NCBI GenBank assembly: GCA_934120735.1
Contig: CAKOVA010000014.1
Coordinates: forward strand, 1 to 39,319
Direction: 5' to 3'
Origin: an uncultured Prevotella sp.
GTDB taxonomy: Bacteria; Bacteroidota; Bacteroidia; Bacteroidales; Bacteroidaceae
DNA length: 39,319 bases
The notes beneath the pieces are model-generated. The model was not told where the DNA came from and searched no databases. It saw nothing but the letters and a program-made list of their open reading frames with translations. The position numbers were made by a program, and so were the translations under genes. Of the stretch, positions 31,456-39,319 are shown one piece after another (within the stretch, counting starts at the first letter, position 1; each line of letters starts with the position of its first letter).

Positions 31456-32568
31456 TTAAAGTTCATTCTCTTTGAGCTTTTCCGCATTCTCTGCTACGGT
31501 CAGCGCATCTATCATTGCTTGAATGTCGCCACCGATAAAGCCTTGCAGGTCGTGAGTGGTGTAGCCGATGCGGTGGTCAGTGACACGTCCTTGTGGATAG
31601 TTGTAGGTACGAATCTTCGCACTGCGGTCGCCAGTAGATACCAATGACTTGCGTCGGTTGGCAATATCATCAATGTACTTCTGATGCTCACGGTCGTAGA
31701 TAAAGGTACGCAAGCGTGACAGCGCACGTTCCTTGTTCTTAGGTTGGTCGCGTGTCTCGGTACATTCAATGAGAATTTCCTCCACTTCGCCAGTATTGGG
31801 GTTCTTCCATGGATAGCGAAGACGAACGCCCGATTCAACCTTGTTGACGTTTTGTCCACCAGCTCCCGAGCTTCTGAACGTGTCCCATTTGATATCACCT
31901 TCGTTGATGTTCACCTCAAACTGGTCTGCTTCTGGCAACACAGCCACCGTGGCAGCCGATGTGTGCATGCGCCCCTGGGTCTCTGTGGCTGGCACGCGCT
32001 GCACACGATGTACACCACTTTCGTATTTTAATGTACCGTAGACATTGTCGCCGCTCACTGCAAAATCGATTTCTTTGTAACCGCCCACCGAGCCTTCGTT
32101 GACCGATGTGACACTTAACGTCCAACCTTTCGAGTCACAGTAGTGCTTATACATGTTAAATAAGTCGCCAGCAAACAGGGCTGCTTCATCTCCTCCCGTG
32201 CCAGCACGTATTTCCATTTGTACGTTCTTGGCATCCTCAGGGTCTTTTGGCACTAATGCTAATTTTATTTCTTCTTCCAACTGTGGCTGCATATCTTCGT
32301 TGGCTTGCAATTCCTCACGAGCCATCTCTTTCATGTCAGCATCCGTTTCATTGGCAAGAATATCTTTCGACTCACGTATGGCATTGAGGCATGCAATGTA
32401 TCGCTTGCGAATGTCCATGATGTCGCCAAGGTCTTTGTATTCCTTGGTTAGCTTTACATAGCGTGGCTGATCGGCTATGACATCTGGGTCGGTAATCAAG
32501 GTAGACACTTCTTCAAACCTTGCCTCTAATCCTTCGAGCTTATTCAGTATGCTGTTGTTTTCTATCAT
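31456..32568 (-). CDS. prfA: Peptide chain release factor 1
   Basis: Ends translation at UAA and UAG. The 370-aa protein has the codon-recognition PAT tripeptide (193-195, in RVPATETQG), which marks RF1 rather than RF2, and the catalytic GGQ (237-239, in SSGAGGQNVNKVE). The N-terminal helical domain 1-110 and the RAGTGGDEAALFAGDL segment are typical. Length is normal. Start is the ATG at 32568, 5 bp after the purM stop, so the two are cotranscribed. Confidence 0.97.
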   Translation of the reverse strand: MIENNSILNKLEGLEARFEEVSTLITDPDVIADQPRYVKLTKEYKDLGDIMDIRKRYIACLNAIRESKDILANETDADMKEMAREELQANEDMQPQLEEEIKLALVPKDPEDAKNVQMEIRAGTGGDEAALFAGDLFNMYKHYCDSKGWTLSVTSVNEGSVGGYKEIDFAVSGDNVYGTLKYESGVHRVQRVPATETQGRMHTSAATVAVLPEADQFEVNINEGDIKWDTFRSSGAGGQNVNKVESGVRLRYPWKNPNTGEVEEILIECTETRDQPKNKERALSRLRTFIYDREHQKYIDDIANRRKSLVSTGDRSAKIRTYNYPQGRVTDHRIGYTTHDLQGFIGGDIQAMIDALTVAENAEKLKENEL

Positions 32569-32573
32569 ATATA

Positions 32574-33734
32574 TTAATATTCGAATGTTCCAAATTCTGA
32601 TTGAATGGTCAATGCGCGTGCTCCCTCTTCGATATGACCGATGATTTGTGCGTCAACATTAAAGTTTTTGCTGATGTTGATGATTTCTTGTGCATGCTCA
32701 GGAGCTACATATATCTCCATGCGATGCCCCATGTTGAACACCTTGTACATCTCTTTCCAATCGGTGCCACTGTTTTCTTGTATCACTTTAAACAAGGGAG
32801 GAACGTGGAACATGTTGTCTTTCACTACTTTACAATTGTCGCTGACAAAGTGTAGCACCTTGGTTTGTGCGCCTCCTGTGCAGTGAACCATGCCATGAAT
32901 GTGACTTCGGTGTGCATCCAACACCTTTTTAATAATAGGTGCATAGGTGCGAGTAGGCGAGAGAACCAAATGACCGGCATCAATTTCCACGCCTTCTATG
33001 CTGTCGGTAAGTTGATATTTACCGCTATAGACCAACTCGTCAGGTACGGCATTATCGTAACTTTCAGGGAACTTTTCTGCCAAATATTTGGCAAAAACAT
33101 CGTGACGAGCACTGGTCAGACCGTTACTTCCCATGCCTCCGTTGTATGTTTTCTCGTAGGTAGCTTGTCCTGTGCTACTCATTCCTACGATGACATCGCC
33201 AGGGCGGATGTTGGCATTGTCGATAACCTCGCTGCGTTTCATGCGGCAGGTCACGGTAGAATCGACGATGATGGTGCGCACCAGGTCGCCTACATCAGCT
33301 GTTTCGCCTCCAGTGGGGTAGATGCCAATGCCCATGTCTCGCATCTCTTGCAGTAACTCGTCGGTGCCTTTGATGATGGCAGAAATCACTTCGCCGGGTA
33401 TCAAGAGTTTGTTACGCCCAATGGTACTCGACACCAAGATGTTGTCTACCGCACCCACACACAGCAAGTCGTCGGTATTCATCACAATGGCATCCTGTGC
33501 AATGCCCTTCCATACGCTGAGATCGCCCGTCTCTTTCCAGTACATATAGGCCAAAGACGATTTGGTTCCGGCACCGTCGGCGTGCATGATGTTGCAGTAA
33601 TCGGGGTCGCCTCCCAGTATGTCGGGAATGATTTTGCAGAAAGCTTGTGGGTAAATGCCCTTGTCGATGTTTTTGATGGCGTTGTGAACATCTTCCTTTG
33701 CGGCAGAAACACCGCGCATCATATATCTATCCAT
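32574..33734 (-). CDS. purM: Phosphoribosylformylglycinamidine cyclo-ligase (AIR synthase)
   Basis: Fifth step of purine synthesis: closes FGAM to AIR with ATP. The 386-aa protein has the PurM/PurL/SelD-family marks HADGAGTKSS (51-60), DDLLCVGA, GGETADVGD and VGMSSTGQ, and the later CTGGAQTK. It is longer than the E. coli enzyme (345 aa), as is usual in Bacteroidota. I chose ATG 33734 (MDRYMMRGVS); a TTG three codons upstream is unlikely. It lies 132 bp after aroE and 5 bp before prfA. Confidence 0.92.
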   Translation of the reverse strand: MDRYMMRGVSAAKEDVHNAIKNIDKGIYPQAFCKIIPDILGGDPDYCNIMHADGAGTKSSLAYMYWKETGDLSVWKGIAQDAIVMNTDDLLCVGAVDNILVSSTIGRNKLLIPGEVISAIIKGTDELLQEMRDMGIGIYPTGGETADVGDLVRTIIVDSTVTCRMKRSEVIDNANIRPGDVIVGMSSTGQATYEKTYNGGMGSNGLTSARHDVFAKYLAEKFPESYDNAVPDELVYSGKYQLTDSIEGVEIDAGHLVLSPTRTYAPIIKKVLDAHRSHIHGMVHCTGGAQTKVLHFVSDNCKVVKDNMFHVPPLFKVIQENSGTDWKEMYKVFNMGHRMEIYVAPEHAQEIINISKNFNVDAQIIGHIEEGARALTIQSEFGTFEY

Positions 33735-33866
33735 GTGTATCAATGTTTTTTAAGTTTGGTGAGTAAACCGTTGATGTGATGACAAACAGCTGCATGAACT
33801 ACTCTGTTCTTTCTGTGGCTATTAGTCTAAACACATCATTTCTTGAGAGGGTTTAAGAAAGAGCAT

Positions 33867-34610
33867 TTAGGCTTGGTGCCAAAACTCCCATGAGACAAAA
33901 GCCTGCAACAGCAGCATTTCCAATCCATTTTTGACTGTTGCTCCCTGCTTGGCTCCCTGTTTCATGAAAAGCGTTTCATCTGGATTGTATATCAAATCGT
34001 ACAGCAAATGATGGCTGCCCATTGCTTCGTAAGGCAGCTGGGGACAAACGTCGGCATGTGGATACATCCCAACGGGCGTACAGTTGACGATGACATTGTA
34101 TTCTTGAATGATTTCGGGAGTGATGTCATCATATCGCAAAACGTTTGGAAGGTTTTGTCGAGAGACATATTTTGTTTCAATTCCCAATGACCTTAGCCCT
34201 ACATCTACCGCTTTTGCAGCCCCTCCAGTACCTAAGATTAGTGCTTTTTTGTGAAACGTCTCAAGCAGCGGTTCGATGCTGCGTGTAAACCCAATGACAT
34301 CACTGTTGAAGCCCTTCAAAATGGTTTTCTTGCCCTTGTGCGTGACCTTGATTACGTTAACGGCACCTATGGATTTGGCCTCCGGACTGAGTTCGTCCAG
34401 ATAGTGGATGACCTTTTCTTTGTAAGGCCTCGTGACATTTAATCCTTTGAGATCGGGGTTGGATGCCAACACTTCTTGAAGATTCTCTATATTGGGAATC
34501 TCAAAATTCACATACCTGGCATTGATTCCTTCGTTTTGGAATTTTTCATTAAAATAACCTATCGAGAATGAATGCCCAAGAGGGTAGCCTATCAGTCCGT
34601 ATTTGTCCAT
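33867..34610 (-). CDS. aroE: Shikimate dehydrogenase
   Basis: Reduces 3-dehydroshikimate with NADPH in aromatic amino acid synthesis. The 247-aa protein has the substrate site GYPLGHSFS (8-16), NVTRPYKEKV with catalytic Lys64, Asp104 in GFNSD, and the nucleotide loop GTGGAAKAV (127-135). It is somewhat shorter than E. coli AroE (272). The start at ATG 34610 (MDKYGLIGYP) fits the family; ATG 34616 would add two residues. It follows menG by 47 bp. Confidence 0.94.
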   Translation of the reverse strand: MDKYGLIGYPLGHSFSIGYFNEKFQNEGINARYVNFEIPNIENLQEVLASNPDLKGLNVTRPYKEKVIHYLDELSPEAKSIGAVNVIKVTHKGKKTILKGFNSDVIGFTRSIEPLLETFHKKALILGTGGAAKAVDVGLRSLGIETKYVSRQNLPNVLRYDDITPEIIQEYNVIVNCTPVGMYPHADVCPQLPYEAMGSHHLLYDLIYNPDETLFMKQGAKQGATVKNGLEMLLLQAFVSWEFWHQA

Positions 34611-34657
34611 AATCATGTCGTTATTGCACGCAAATCCATTGGCGTAGTTCTTCTAAA

Positions 34658-35395
34658 TCATTCTTTTTCTGCAAAATACATCGTGCAGATACCTAATGTC
34701 AATCTCTTGAACTTTGCGTTGGAAAAGCCTGCTTTCTGTAATATCTCAACCATCTGTTCACCTTGTGGAAAGGCTTCGATGGTTGACGTGAGGTATTTGT
34801 AGGCGCTTTTATCCTTAGAAAGGAGTTTGCCATAAAAGGGTAGAAGTGTGTGCGAATATACCTTGAACAATTGTTTCATCGGGAACGACACAGGTTGTGT
34901 CAGCTCAACAATGCTCAGGTGTCCACTGGGTTTCAGTACCCTGTAGATTTCTTTCAGTCCGCTGTCCAGATCTTGAAAATTACGAATGCCAAAAGCAGCC
35001 GTGACAGCATCAAACGAATGGTCTGCAAAAGATAAGGCCAGACAGTCTTCTTTTTGAAAAGAAACAATGTGGTCTAAATGCGCTGCAGCAACTTTTCGTT
35101 TGCCTATTTCCATCATGCCAACCGAGATATCAGCACCAATCAATTGTTTGGGTTGCAGCATTTTGGCTGACAAAATGGCGAAATCACCGGTACCGGTGGC
35201 TATGTCCAGTATGGTTTGGGGGGCGAAAGGCTGCAATTGCTTGATGGCTTTTTTGCGCCATCCCTTGTCTATGTTCCATGACAAACGATGGTTCAACTCA
35301 TCGTACGTGGGCGCAATGCGATCGAACATTCGCTCTACTTGCTGTTTCTTCTCGCCCTCCTGACCATACGGTTTTATCTTTTCTTGTCCGTACAC
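34658..35395 (-). CDS. menG: Demethylmenaquinone methyltransferase
   Basis: Last step of menaquinone synthesis (MenG/UbiE): methylates the naphthoquinone ring with S-adenosylmethionine. The 245-aa class I methyltransferase has [14 protein letters not shown] (23-36), motif [11 protein letters not shown] (64-73), [10 protein letters not shown] and a late RVLKPSGHL. The start is GTG at 35395: the N-terminal segment [10 protein letters not shown] fits the family, and no in-frame ATG lies upstream. It sits 23 bp after purC. An anaerobe or microaerobe would use the quinone in fumarate respiration. Confidence 0.93.
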   Translation of the reverse strand: MYGQEKIKPYGQEGEKKQQVERMFDRIAPTYDELNHRLSWNIDKGWRKKAIKQLQPFAPQTILDIATGTGDFAILSAKMLQPKQLIGADISVGMMEIGKRKVAAAHLDHIVSFQKEDCLALSFADHSFDAVTAAFGIRNFQDLDSGLKEIYRVLKPSGHLSIVELTQPVSFPMKQLFKVYSHTLLPFYGKLLSKDKSAYKYLTSTIEAFPQGEQMVEILQKAGFSNAKFKRLTLGICTMYFAEKE

Positions 35396-35418
35396 GCTGT
35401 TGTATGAATTGTATTTCT

Positions 35419-36369
35419 TTATTTTAGCGAAGCGAGATAATCGCTGACATTCTTTTCAATGCGTGCAGCCAAATCATCATGGTCGGCCGCCTTCTTGAAT
35501 TTTTCGCCAGTGATGTGCTCGTACAATTCAATGTAACGCTCGCTTACACTTTCAGCATATTCGTCCGTAATCTCTGGCATGGTCTGCCCAGGTTCGTTCA
35601 TGAAGTTGTGTTCGATGAGCCATTGACGTACAAACTCTTTTGACAATTGCTTCTGTGGTTCACCTTTCGCCAGCTTCTCCTCATAGCCGTCGGCATAGAA
35701 GTAACGACTGGAGTCAGGGGTATGAATTTCGTCAATGAGATAAATCTTGCCGTCTTTTTTGCCAAACTCATACTTGGTGTCCACAAGAATCAGTCCTTGT
35801 TTGGCTGCAATTTCCTGTCCGCGAGCGAACAATTTGCGCGTGTAATCCTCGATGATGGCGTAATCTTCTGCCGGAACAATCCCCTGACTGATGATTTCTT
35901 CTTTTGAGATGTTGAGGTCGTGTCCTTCGTCAGCCTTGGTTGTTGGTGTGACGATTGGCTCTGGGAAACGTTCGTTTTCCTTCATGCCATCGGGCAATTT
36001 CACGCCACAAAGCTCTCTGGCTCCTGCCTTATATTCGCGCCAAGCGCTGCCTGTCAGAATGCTCCGGATGATCATTTCAACACGAAAGCCTTCACATTTT
36101 ACACCTACCGTCACCATTGGGTCTGGTGTGGCAATCTTCCAGTTGGGGCAGATGTCTTTGGTAGAGTCAAGAAATTTGGCAGCTATCTGATTGAGAACTT
36201 GTCCTTTGAAAGGAATTCCCTTGGGTAGAATCACGTCGAATGCGGAGATTCTGTCAGTTGCAACCATCACGATCAAGTCATCGTTGATGTTATAAACATC
36301 ACGTACTTTGCCATGGTAAACACTCTTTTGTCCATCGAAATGGAAATCAGTTTTTGTTAATGCTTTCAT
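35419..36369 (-). CDS. purC: Phosphoribosylaminoimidazole-succinocarboxamide synthase
   Basis: Purine step joining CAIR and aspartate with ATP to give SAICAR. The 316-aa protein has GKVRDVYNI (20-28), [13 protein letters not shown] (37-49), the GSAWREY segment, LVDTKYEFG and [12 protein letters not shown], all typical of the longer PurC group. I chose ATG 36369 ([10 protein letters not shown]); the longer open frame would overlap the end of phoH and adds no family sequence. It lies 10 bp after phoH. purM of the same pathway is three genes downstream. Confidence 0.95.
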   Translation of the reverse strand: MKALTKTDFHFDGQKSVYHGKVRDVYNINDDLIVMVATDRISAFDVILPKGIPFKGQVLNQIAAKFLDSTKDICPNWKIATPDPMVTVGVKCEGFRVEMIIRSILTGSAWREYKAGARELCGVKLPDGMKENERFPEPIVTPTTKADEGHDLNISKEEIISQGIVPAEDYAIIEDYTRKLFARGQEIAAKQGLILVDTKYEFGKKDGKIYLIDEIHTPDSSRYFYADGYEEKLAKGEPQKQLSKEFVRQWLIEHNFMNEPGQTMPEITDEYAESVSERYIELYEHITGEKFKKAADHDDLAARIEKNVSDYLASLK

Positions 36370-36379
36370 TGTTGTATGT

Positions 36380-37351
36380 TTAATCTTTAAACTCGAGTTT
36401 CTTTTCTTGGTTCCTGGCATTGTCGTATGCTTCATAGGCGTTCACGATTCTCGTGACCAATTTGTGGCGAACGATGTCCTTCTTGCCCAATTCAACCACA
36501 GAAATACCTTCAACACCGCCTAATATTCTCAGTGCTTCTTTTAAGCCACTCTTTTGTTCGTGCGGTAAATCTATCTGGGTCATGTCGCCCGTGATGATCA
36601 TTTTAGTGTTCCATCCCATGCGGGTGAGGAACATTCTGATTTGGGCTGGGGTGGTGTTTTGCGCTTCATCAAGGATAACGACAGCGTCGCTTAAGGTTCT
36701 GCCGCGCATGAAAGCCAGGGGGGCAATCTGAATAATGTGTTTCTCCATCATGTCTTGCAACTTCACGGCTGGAATCATGTCTTCAAGAGAATCGTATAAA
36801 GGTTGTAGGTATGGATCTATCTTGTCCTTCATATCTCCAGGCAAAAATCCAAGTTTCTCTCCGGCTTCCACGGCTGGGCGGGAGAGGATAATCTTCTTGG
36901 CAGCCTTTTCTTTCAGGGCTTTTACGGCTAAAGCAATGCTGAGATAGGTTTTTCCAGTGCCTGCCGGACCAACGGCAAACACCATGTCCGAAGTATTGTA
37001 TGCTTCGATGAGCTTTTGCTGGTTCTCGCTCCGGCTCTTGATAGGGCGTCCCGATATACTATACACCACGACATCTTTGATGGCGTCAGCCTTTGTCTTG
37101 TGGTCATGAACGATGTCTAATATGTCTTCTTCCGTGATGGAGTTGTACTTTAAGACGTGCTTCTGCATCAGTTCGATGTCCTCTTCAATCTTGGCCATCT
37201 CTTCCTCGTCGCCCAAAATGCGGATGACGTTTCCACGGGCAACTATTCGCAATTTGGGAAACAGCGACTTGAGCATCTGCAAATGATCATTGTTAACCCC
37301 ATAGAATGTAACAGGGTCTATGTCTTCCAGAACAATATGCTTCTCAATCAA
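36380..37351 (-). CDS. phoH: PhoH-family ATPase
   Basis: A 323-aa cytoplasmic ATPase of the PhoH/YbeZ type, linked to RNA metabolism in other bacteria; the exact role is open. An N-terminal KH-like segment (about 30-70, [19 protein letters not shown]) precedes the SF1-like core with Walker A GPAGTGKT (128-135) and Walker [10 protein letters not shown] (224-232), then GDMTQIDLP. The start is TTG at 37351: no in-frame ATG lies upstream, and [12 protein letters not shown] fits the family N-terminus. A -7 box lies 28 bp upstream. It leads the purC, menG, aroE, purM, prfA run. Confidence 0.92.
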   Translation of the reverse strand: MIEKHIVLEDIDPVTFYGVNNDHLQMLKSLFPKLRIVARGNVIRILGDEEEMAKIEEDIELMQKHVLKYNSITEEDILDIVHDHKTKADAIKDVVVYSISGRPIKSRSENQQKLIEAYNTSDMVFAVGPAGTGKTYLSIALAVKALKEKAAKKIILSRPAVEAGEKLGFLPGDMKDKIDPYLQPLYDSLEDMIPAVKLQDMMEKHIIQIAPLAFMRGRTLSDAVVILDEAQNTTPAQIRMFLTRMGWNTKMIITGDMTQIDLPHEQKSGLKEALRILGGVEGISVVELGKKDIVRHKLVTRIVNAYEAYDNARNQEKKLEFKD

Positions 37352-37379
37352 TGTGATGTATATGTTTAAATAATTGTTG

Positions 37380-37387
37380 CAAATGTA
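37380..37387 (-). promoter_or_regulatory. -7 box of the phoH operon
   Basis: TACATTTG on the minus strand, 28 bp before the TTG start. No exact TTG at -33 distance. Confidence 0.45.
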
Positions 37388-37481
37388 CGAAAAAGATTAG
37401 ACTTTAAAGATGTGGTATTGGAGTTTTTTCATAAAAGTGAAAAAAAAAGATTGGTACAGGGATTAACTGTTTTCTTTTTAT

Positions 37482-37489
37482 TAACTTTG
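37482..37489 (+). promoter_or_regulatory. -7 box of the DUF5715-like gene
   Basis: TAACTTTG, 19 bp before the ATG at 37509. The -33 element is not clear. It diverges from the phoH box about 95 bp away. Confidence 0.45.
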
Positions 37490-37508
37490 TCGCTCAGAAA
37501 CTGTTTTG

Positions 37509-38336
37509 ATGAAGATTTCAAAGAAGAGATACTTACAAGGTTTTGCCCTCTGCGTCGTGTTTTTGGGCATGGTGCGTTGCGTCTTTCCTGATGTTGCGGG
37601 CAATAGGGCTGCAAAGGATATCTCTTCCACGAGTAATCATTTTGATTCGCTGACGCTGAAAGACAAGTTTCATGAAGAACATGCTGTTAAATCCGTTGCT
37701 GCGAACAACCCTGAAGCTCGTCCGAGTATGCGCTCAAAATTTTTCAATGCTGATGGATCACTTGTTAAAAACCGAATTTATAGCGTCCAGAATTTTTCCA
37801 AATCGTTTCCTGATCAGAATGATGTTCAGCTCGTTGCCGCCAATAAGTTGGGGGTAAAGCCGGTGCTTGATCGTGCCGAAGCTGAAAGTAGAAAGGCTGA
37901 GTTGGTGTATATTGGTGCGAATCCTTATTTCTATGTCGACCGGTTAAAAAGCAGTATTCCTTATCTGGTGCCACAGGCTGCCGTCTTGCTTCAAGATATT
38001 GGGCGCAATTTCTTTGACAGTTTGCAAGTGAAAGGAATTCCCCTTCACAAAATTATTGTCACCAGCGTGATGCGTAGTCGTGAGGATATTGAGAGATTGA
38101 GAGGCCATAATGGTAATGCCAAGCCAAACAGTTGCCATCTCTATGGAACAACTTTTGACATTGGTTATAATCGTTATATTACTGTACAAGACCCTGATGG
38201 ACCAGCCCGCCGACAGGTTCGTAACGATAGTTTGAAGTGGGTGTTAAGTGAAGTATTGAACGATTTGCGCAATCTTAACCGCTGCTATGTTAAATACGAA
38301 ATACACCAAGGATGCTTTCACGTTACGACACGATAG
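37509..38336 (+). CDS. DUF5715-like exported protein with M15-type metal site
   Basis: A 275-aa protein with an N-terminal hydrophobic helix (about 8-23), so exported or membrane-tethered. The C-terminal half has SVMRSREDIERLRG, then NSCHLYGTTFDIGY and, at the end, EIHQGCFHVT. His210, Asp217 and His271 (or His266) match the His-Asp-His zinc layout of VanY/DacA-like M15 peptidases, which cut D-Ala ends of peptidoglycan stems. I believe the family is DUF5715, seen mainly in Bacteroidota; this is by recall. The ATG at 37509 is preferred to the TTG just before it. It ends one base before the convergent gene at 38338. Confidence 0.72.
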   Translation: MKISKKRYLQGFALCVVFLGMVRCVFPDVAGNRAAKDISSTSNHFDSLTLKDKFHEEHAVKSVAANNPEARPSMRSKFFNADGSLVKNRIYSVQNFSKSFPDQNDVQLVAANKLGVKPVLDRAEAESRKAELVYIGANPYFYVDRLKSSIPYLVPQAAVLLQDIGRNFFDSLQVKGIPLHKIIVTSVMRSREDIERLRGHNGNAKPNSCHLYGTTFDIGYNRYITVQDPDGPARRQVRNDSLKWVLSEVLNDLRNLNRCYVKYEIHQGCFHVTTR

Positions 38337-38337
38337 G

Positions 38338-38904
38338 TTAGAAGTGGTACTCGTATTCAGGTAAGGTAACAGTAGCTTGGCCCATCAAGTCGAAATGATG
38401 ATCCCTGACCATCCATCTTTGTCGTGATTTCGGTGCTCTTGGATTTAAGCACCTGGAGGTTTTACGAAGAAGAAAACCTTCTTTTGTTCTATCAATGGTA
38501 AACCCAGAGGCTATTCGTGTGGATTTTCTGTTATAAGAGTTGATTCGCCAAAGTTCGAATCTATCTTCCAGCACCCATCCAGATTTGTTCCCCTTGTCCA
38601 GGCAGATGAACATGTATTCACCGTCAGGACTGAGGTAGGAAGATAAAATTTTATCATATTTGTGTGGCGTAAAGTTGAGTTCTTCATTGATGTTGAGCAC
38701 CACATCCAGACAAAAAAACTTGTCTTTGCGTATGTAATACAGACTATGACGCTTGTTATCCGTATACTTCGCCACCACAGAGGCATCTTTAGATACATGT
38801 CTGGCCGCCTCGTTAACACGGTTTGCGATGGGCGTTTGAGCAGACAAAATCGTTGAGGCGAATATGGATAAGAGTAATATTTTAAGTCTTCTTAAGAGTT
38901 TCAT
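38338..38904 (-). CDS. Exported protein of unknown function
   Basis: A 188-aa protein with a clear signal peptide (MKLLRRLKILLLSIFASTIL, cut near LSA|QT). The mature part is mostly short strands (SLYYIRKDKFFCLDVVLNIN, YLSPDGEYMFICLDKG, FELWRINSYN), suggesting a small beta domain. SPDGEYMF resembles a single beta-propeller blade motif but one copy is not a propeller. I do not recognise the family. The start at 38904 follows a consensus promoter by 9 bp. It is convergent with the DUF5715-like gene, with stops one base apart and no terminator between them. Confidence 0.7.
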   Translation of the reverse strand: MKLLRRLKILLLSIFASTILSAQTPIANRVNEAARHVSKDASVVAKYTDNKRHSLYYIRKDKFFCLDVVLNINEELNFTPHKYDKILSSYLSPDGEYMFICLDKGNKSGWVLEDRFELWRINSYNRKSTRIASGFTIDRTKEGFLLRKTSRCLNPRAPKSRQRWMVRDHHFDLMGQATVTLPEYEYHF

Positions 38905-38913
38905 AATCAATTG

Positions 38914-38945
38914 CAAAGGTAAATTAAGAATCTGATACTCCCAAA
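38914..38945 (-). promoter_or_regulatory. Consensus Bacteroidota promoter of the exported protein gene
   Basis: On the minus strand TTTG (38942-38945), a 20-bp spacer and TACCTTTG (38914-38921). Only 9 bp separate the box from the ATG, giving a very short leader. Confidence 0.68.
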
Positions 38946-39053
38946 TAATTGATTTATTTTTTGCATTGCGTATTTTACATACTCGTGGGTAGCAGCTCTT
39001 GTTATTTGCGAGTTATACACTCAGAATAATTCCTTGTTTACCTTTCAATGAAC

Positions 39054-39087
39054 AACCGCCAGCTTTGCATATTCAAAACTGGCGGTT
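39054..39087 (-). terminator. Hairpin after the fumarase gene
   Basis: AACCGCCAG pairs with CTGGCGGTT over 9 bp, and TTTG with CAAA inside it beyond one wobble. Read leftward it starts 32 bp after the fumarase stop. Only a weak T-rich stretch (GTTGTTC) follows, so it may end or simply protect the transcript. Confidence 0.5.
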
Positions 39088-39119
39088 ATGCCATAACCAT
39101 GAGAGGCTATTGCGGTCTG

Positions 39120-39319
39120 TTATTTTGTGCAATTAGGCGTCCAAGGTTTCAGTTGTTTGAAGAAATCGTTTCCCTTGTCGTCTACTAAGATGAAAGCAGG
39201 GAAGTCGACAACGTCAATTTTCCAAATGGCTTCCATGCCCAATTCGGGATATTCCACGCACTCAATGCTCTTAATAGAGTTCATCGACAGCACAGCAGCA
39301 GGACCGCCAATGCTACCCA
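39120..39319 (-). CDS. Class I fumarate hydratase, C-terminal end (cut by window edge)
   Basis: The last 65 codons of a leftward gene. They read [19 protein letters not shown], then [15 protein letters not shown] and, close to the end, [15 protein letters not shown]. This matches the C-terminal swivelling domain of iron-sulfur class I fumarases (FumA/FumB type), which hydrate fumarate to malate. The two-subunit L(+)-tartrate dehydratase or fumarase beta chain shares this domain, but [14 protein letters not shown] favours the single-chain fumarase. The enzyme would fit a fumarate-respiring anaerobe, together with menG in this window. Confidence 0.88.
   Translation of the reverse strand, partial: GSIGGPAAVLSMNSIKSIECVEYPELGMEAIWKIDVVDFPAFILVDDKGNDFFKQLKPWTPNCTK

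Overview
The window is chromosomal DNA from a member of the Bacteroidota, most likely a Prevotella-like Bacteroidales. The evidence is an LpxC-FabZ fusion, several Bacteroidota-type promoters (TTTG, a 19-20 bp spacer, then TAnnTTTG) with few Shine-Dalgarno sites, a GldB-like lipoprotein, DUF4836 and DUF5715-type proteins, and an M64 peptidase. The genus is an inference. I see no tRNA, rRNA, insertion sequence, prophage or CRISPR array. Most genes are housekeeping; the novelty lies between them.

Layout. 1-3.6 kb: the 5' end of a leftward lipoprotein gene, then rightward mtaB (tRNA methylthiotransferase), a family 2 glycosyltransferase and a GldB-like lipoprotein. 4-9.8 kb: a rightward run of nupG, a bifunctional-nuclease-domain protein, rsmE, a DUF4836 lipoprotein, and an ABC ATPase with its FtsX/MacB-like permease. 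9.8-10.3 kb: a gap with a leftward promoter-to-terminator small RNA candidate and a 22-bp repeat array. 10.3-14.7 kb, leftward: folK, M64 peptidase and TPR protein, then xpt and a xanthine permease. 14.8-18.4 kb: a rightward GH73-LysM hydrolase converging on a leftward GH25 lysozyme/zinc-ribbon membrane protein pair, followed by an unknown acidic protein. 19.2-21.4 kb, rightward: aspS and a winged-helix protein with a histone-like tail.

21.6-30.1 kb is a compact leftward operon: lpxD, lpxC-fabZ, lpxA, miaA, class A PBP and a PIF1-like helicase. It joins lipid A synthesis to peptidoglycan synthesis. 30.3-37.4 kb, leftward: phoH, purC, menG, aroE, purM, prfA and pyrF (purine and pyrimidine synthesis, menaquinone, shikimate, translation termination). 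The end holds a rightward DUF5715/M15-like protein, a leftward exported protein of unknown function, and the 3' end of a class I fumarase.

The most unusual signal is a family of degenerate tandem repeats with an exact 22-bp period, found in four separate intergenic gaps (3715-3802, 10091-10288, 18753-18840, 31217-31304). Next are a roughly 90-nt small RNA candidate at about 9846-9937, a tandem 65/66-bp imperfect palindrome in the nupG leader, and an ABC ATPase that has lost its H-loop histidine. All of these are read by eye and untested.
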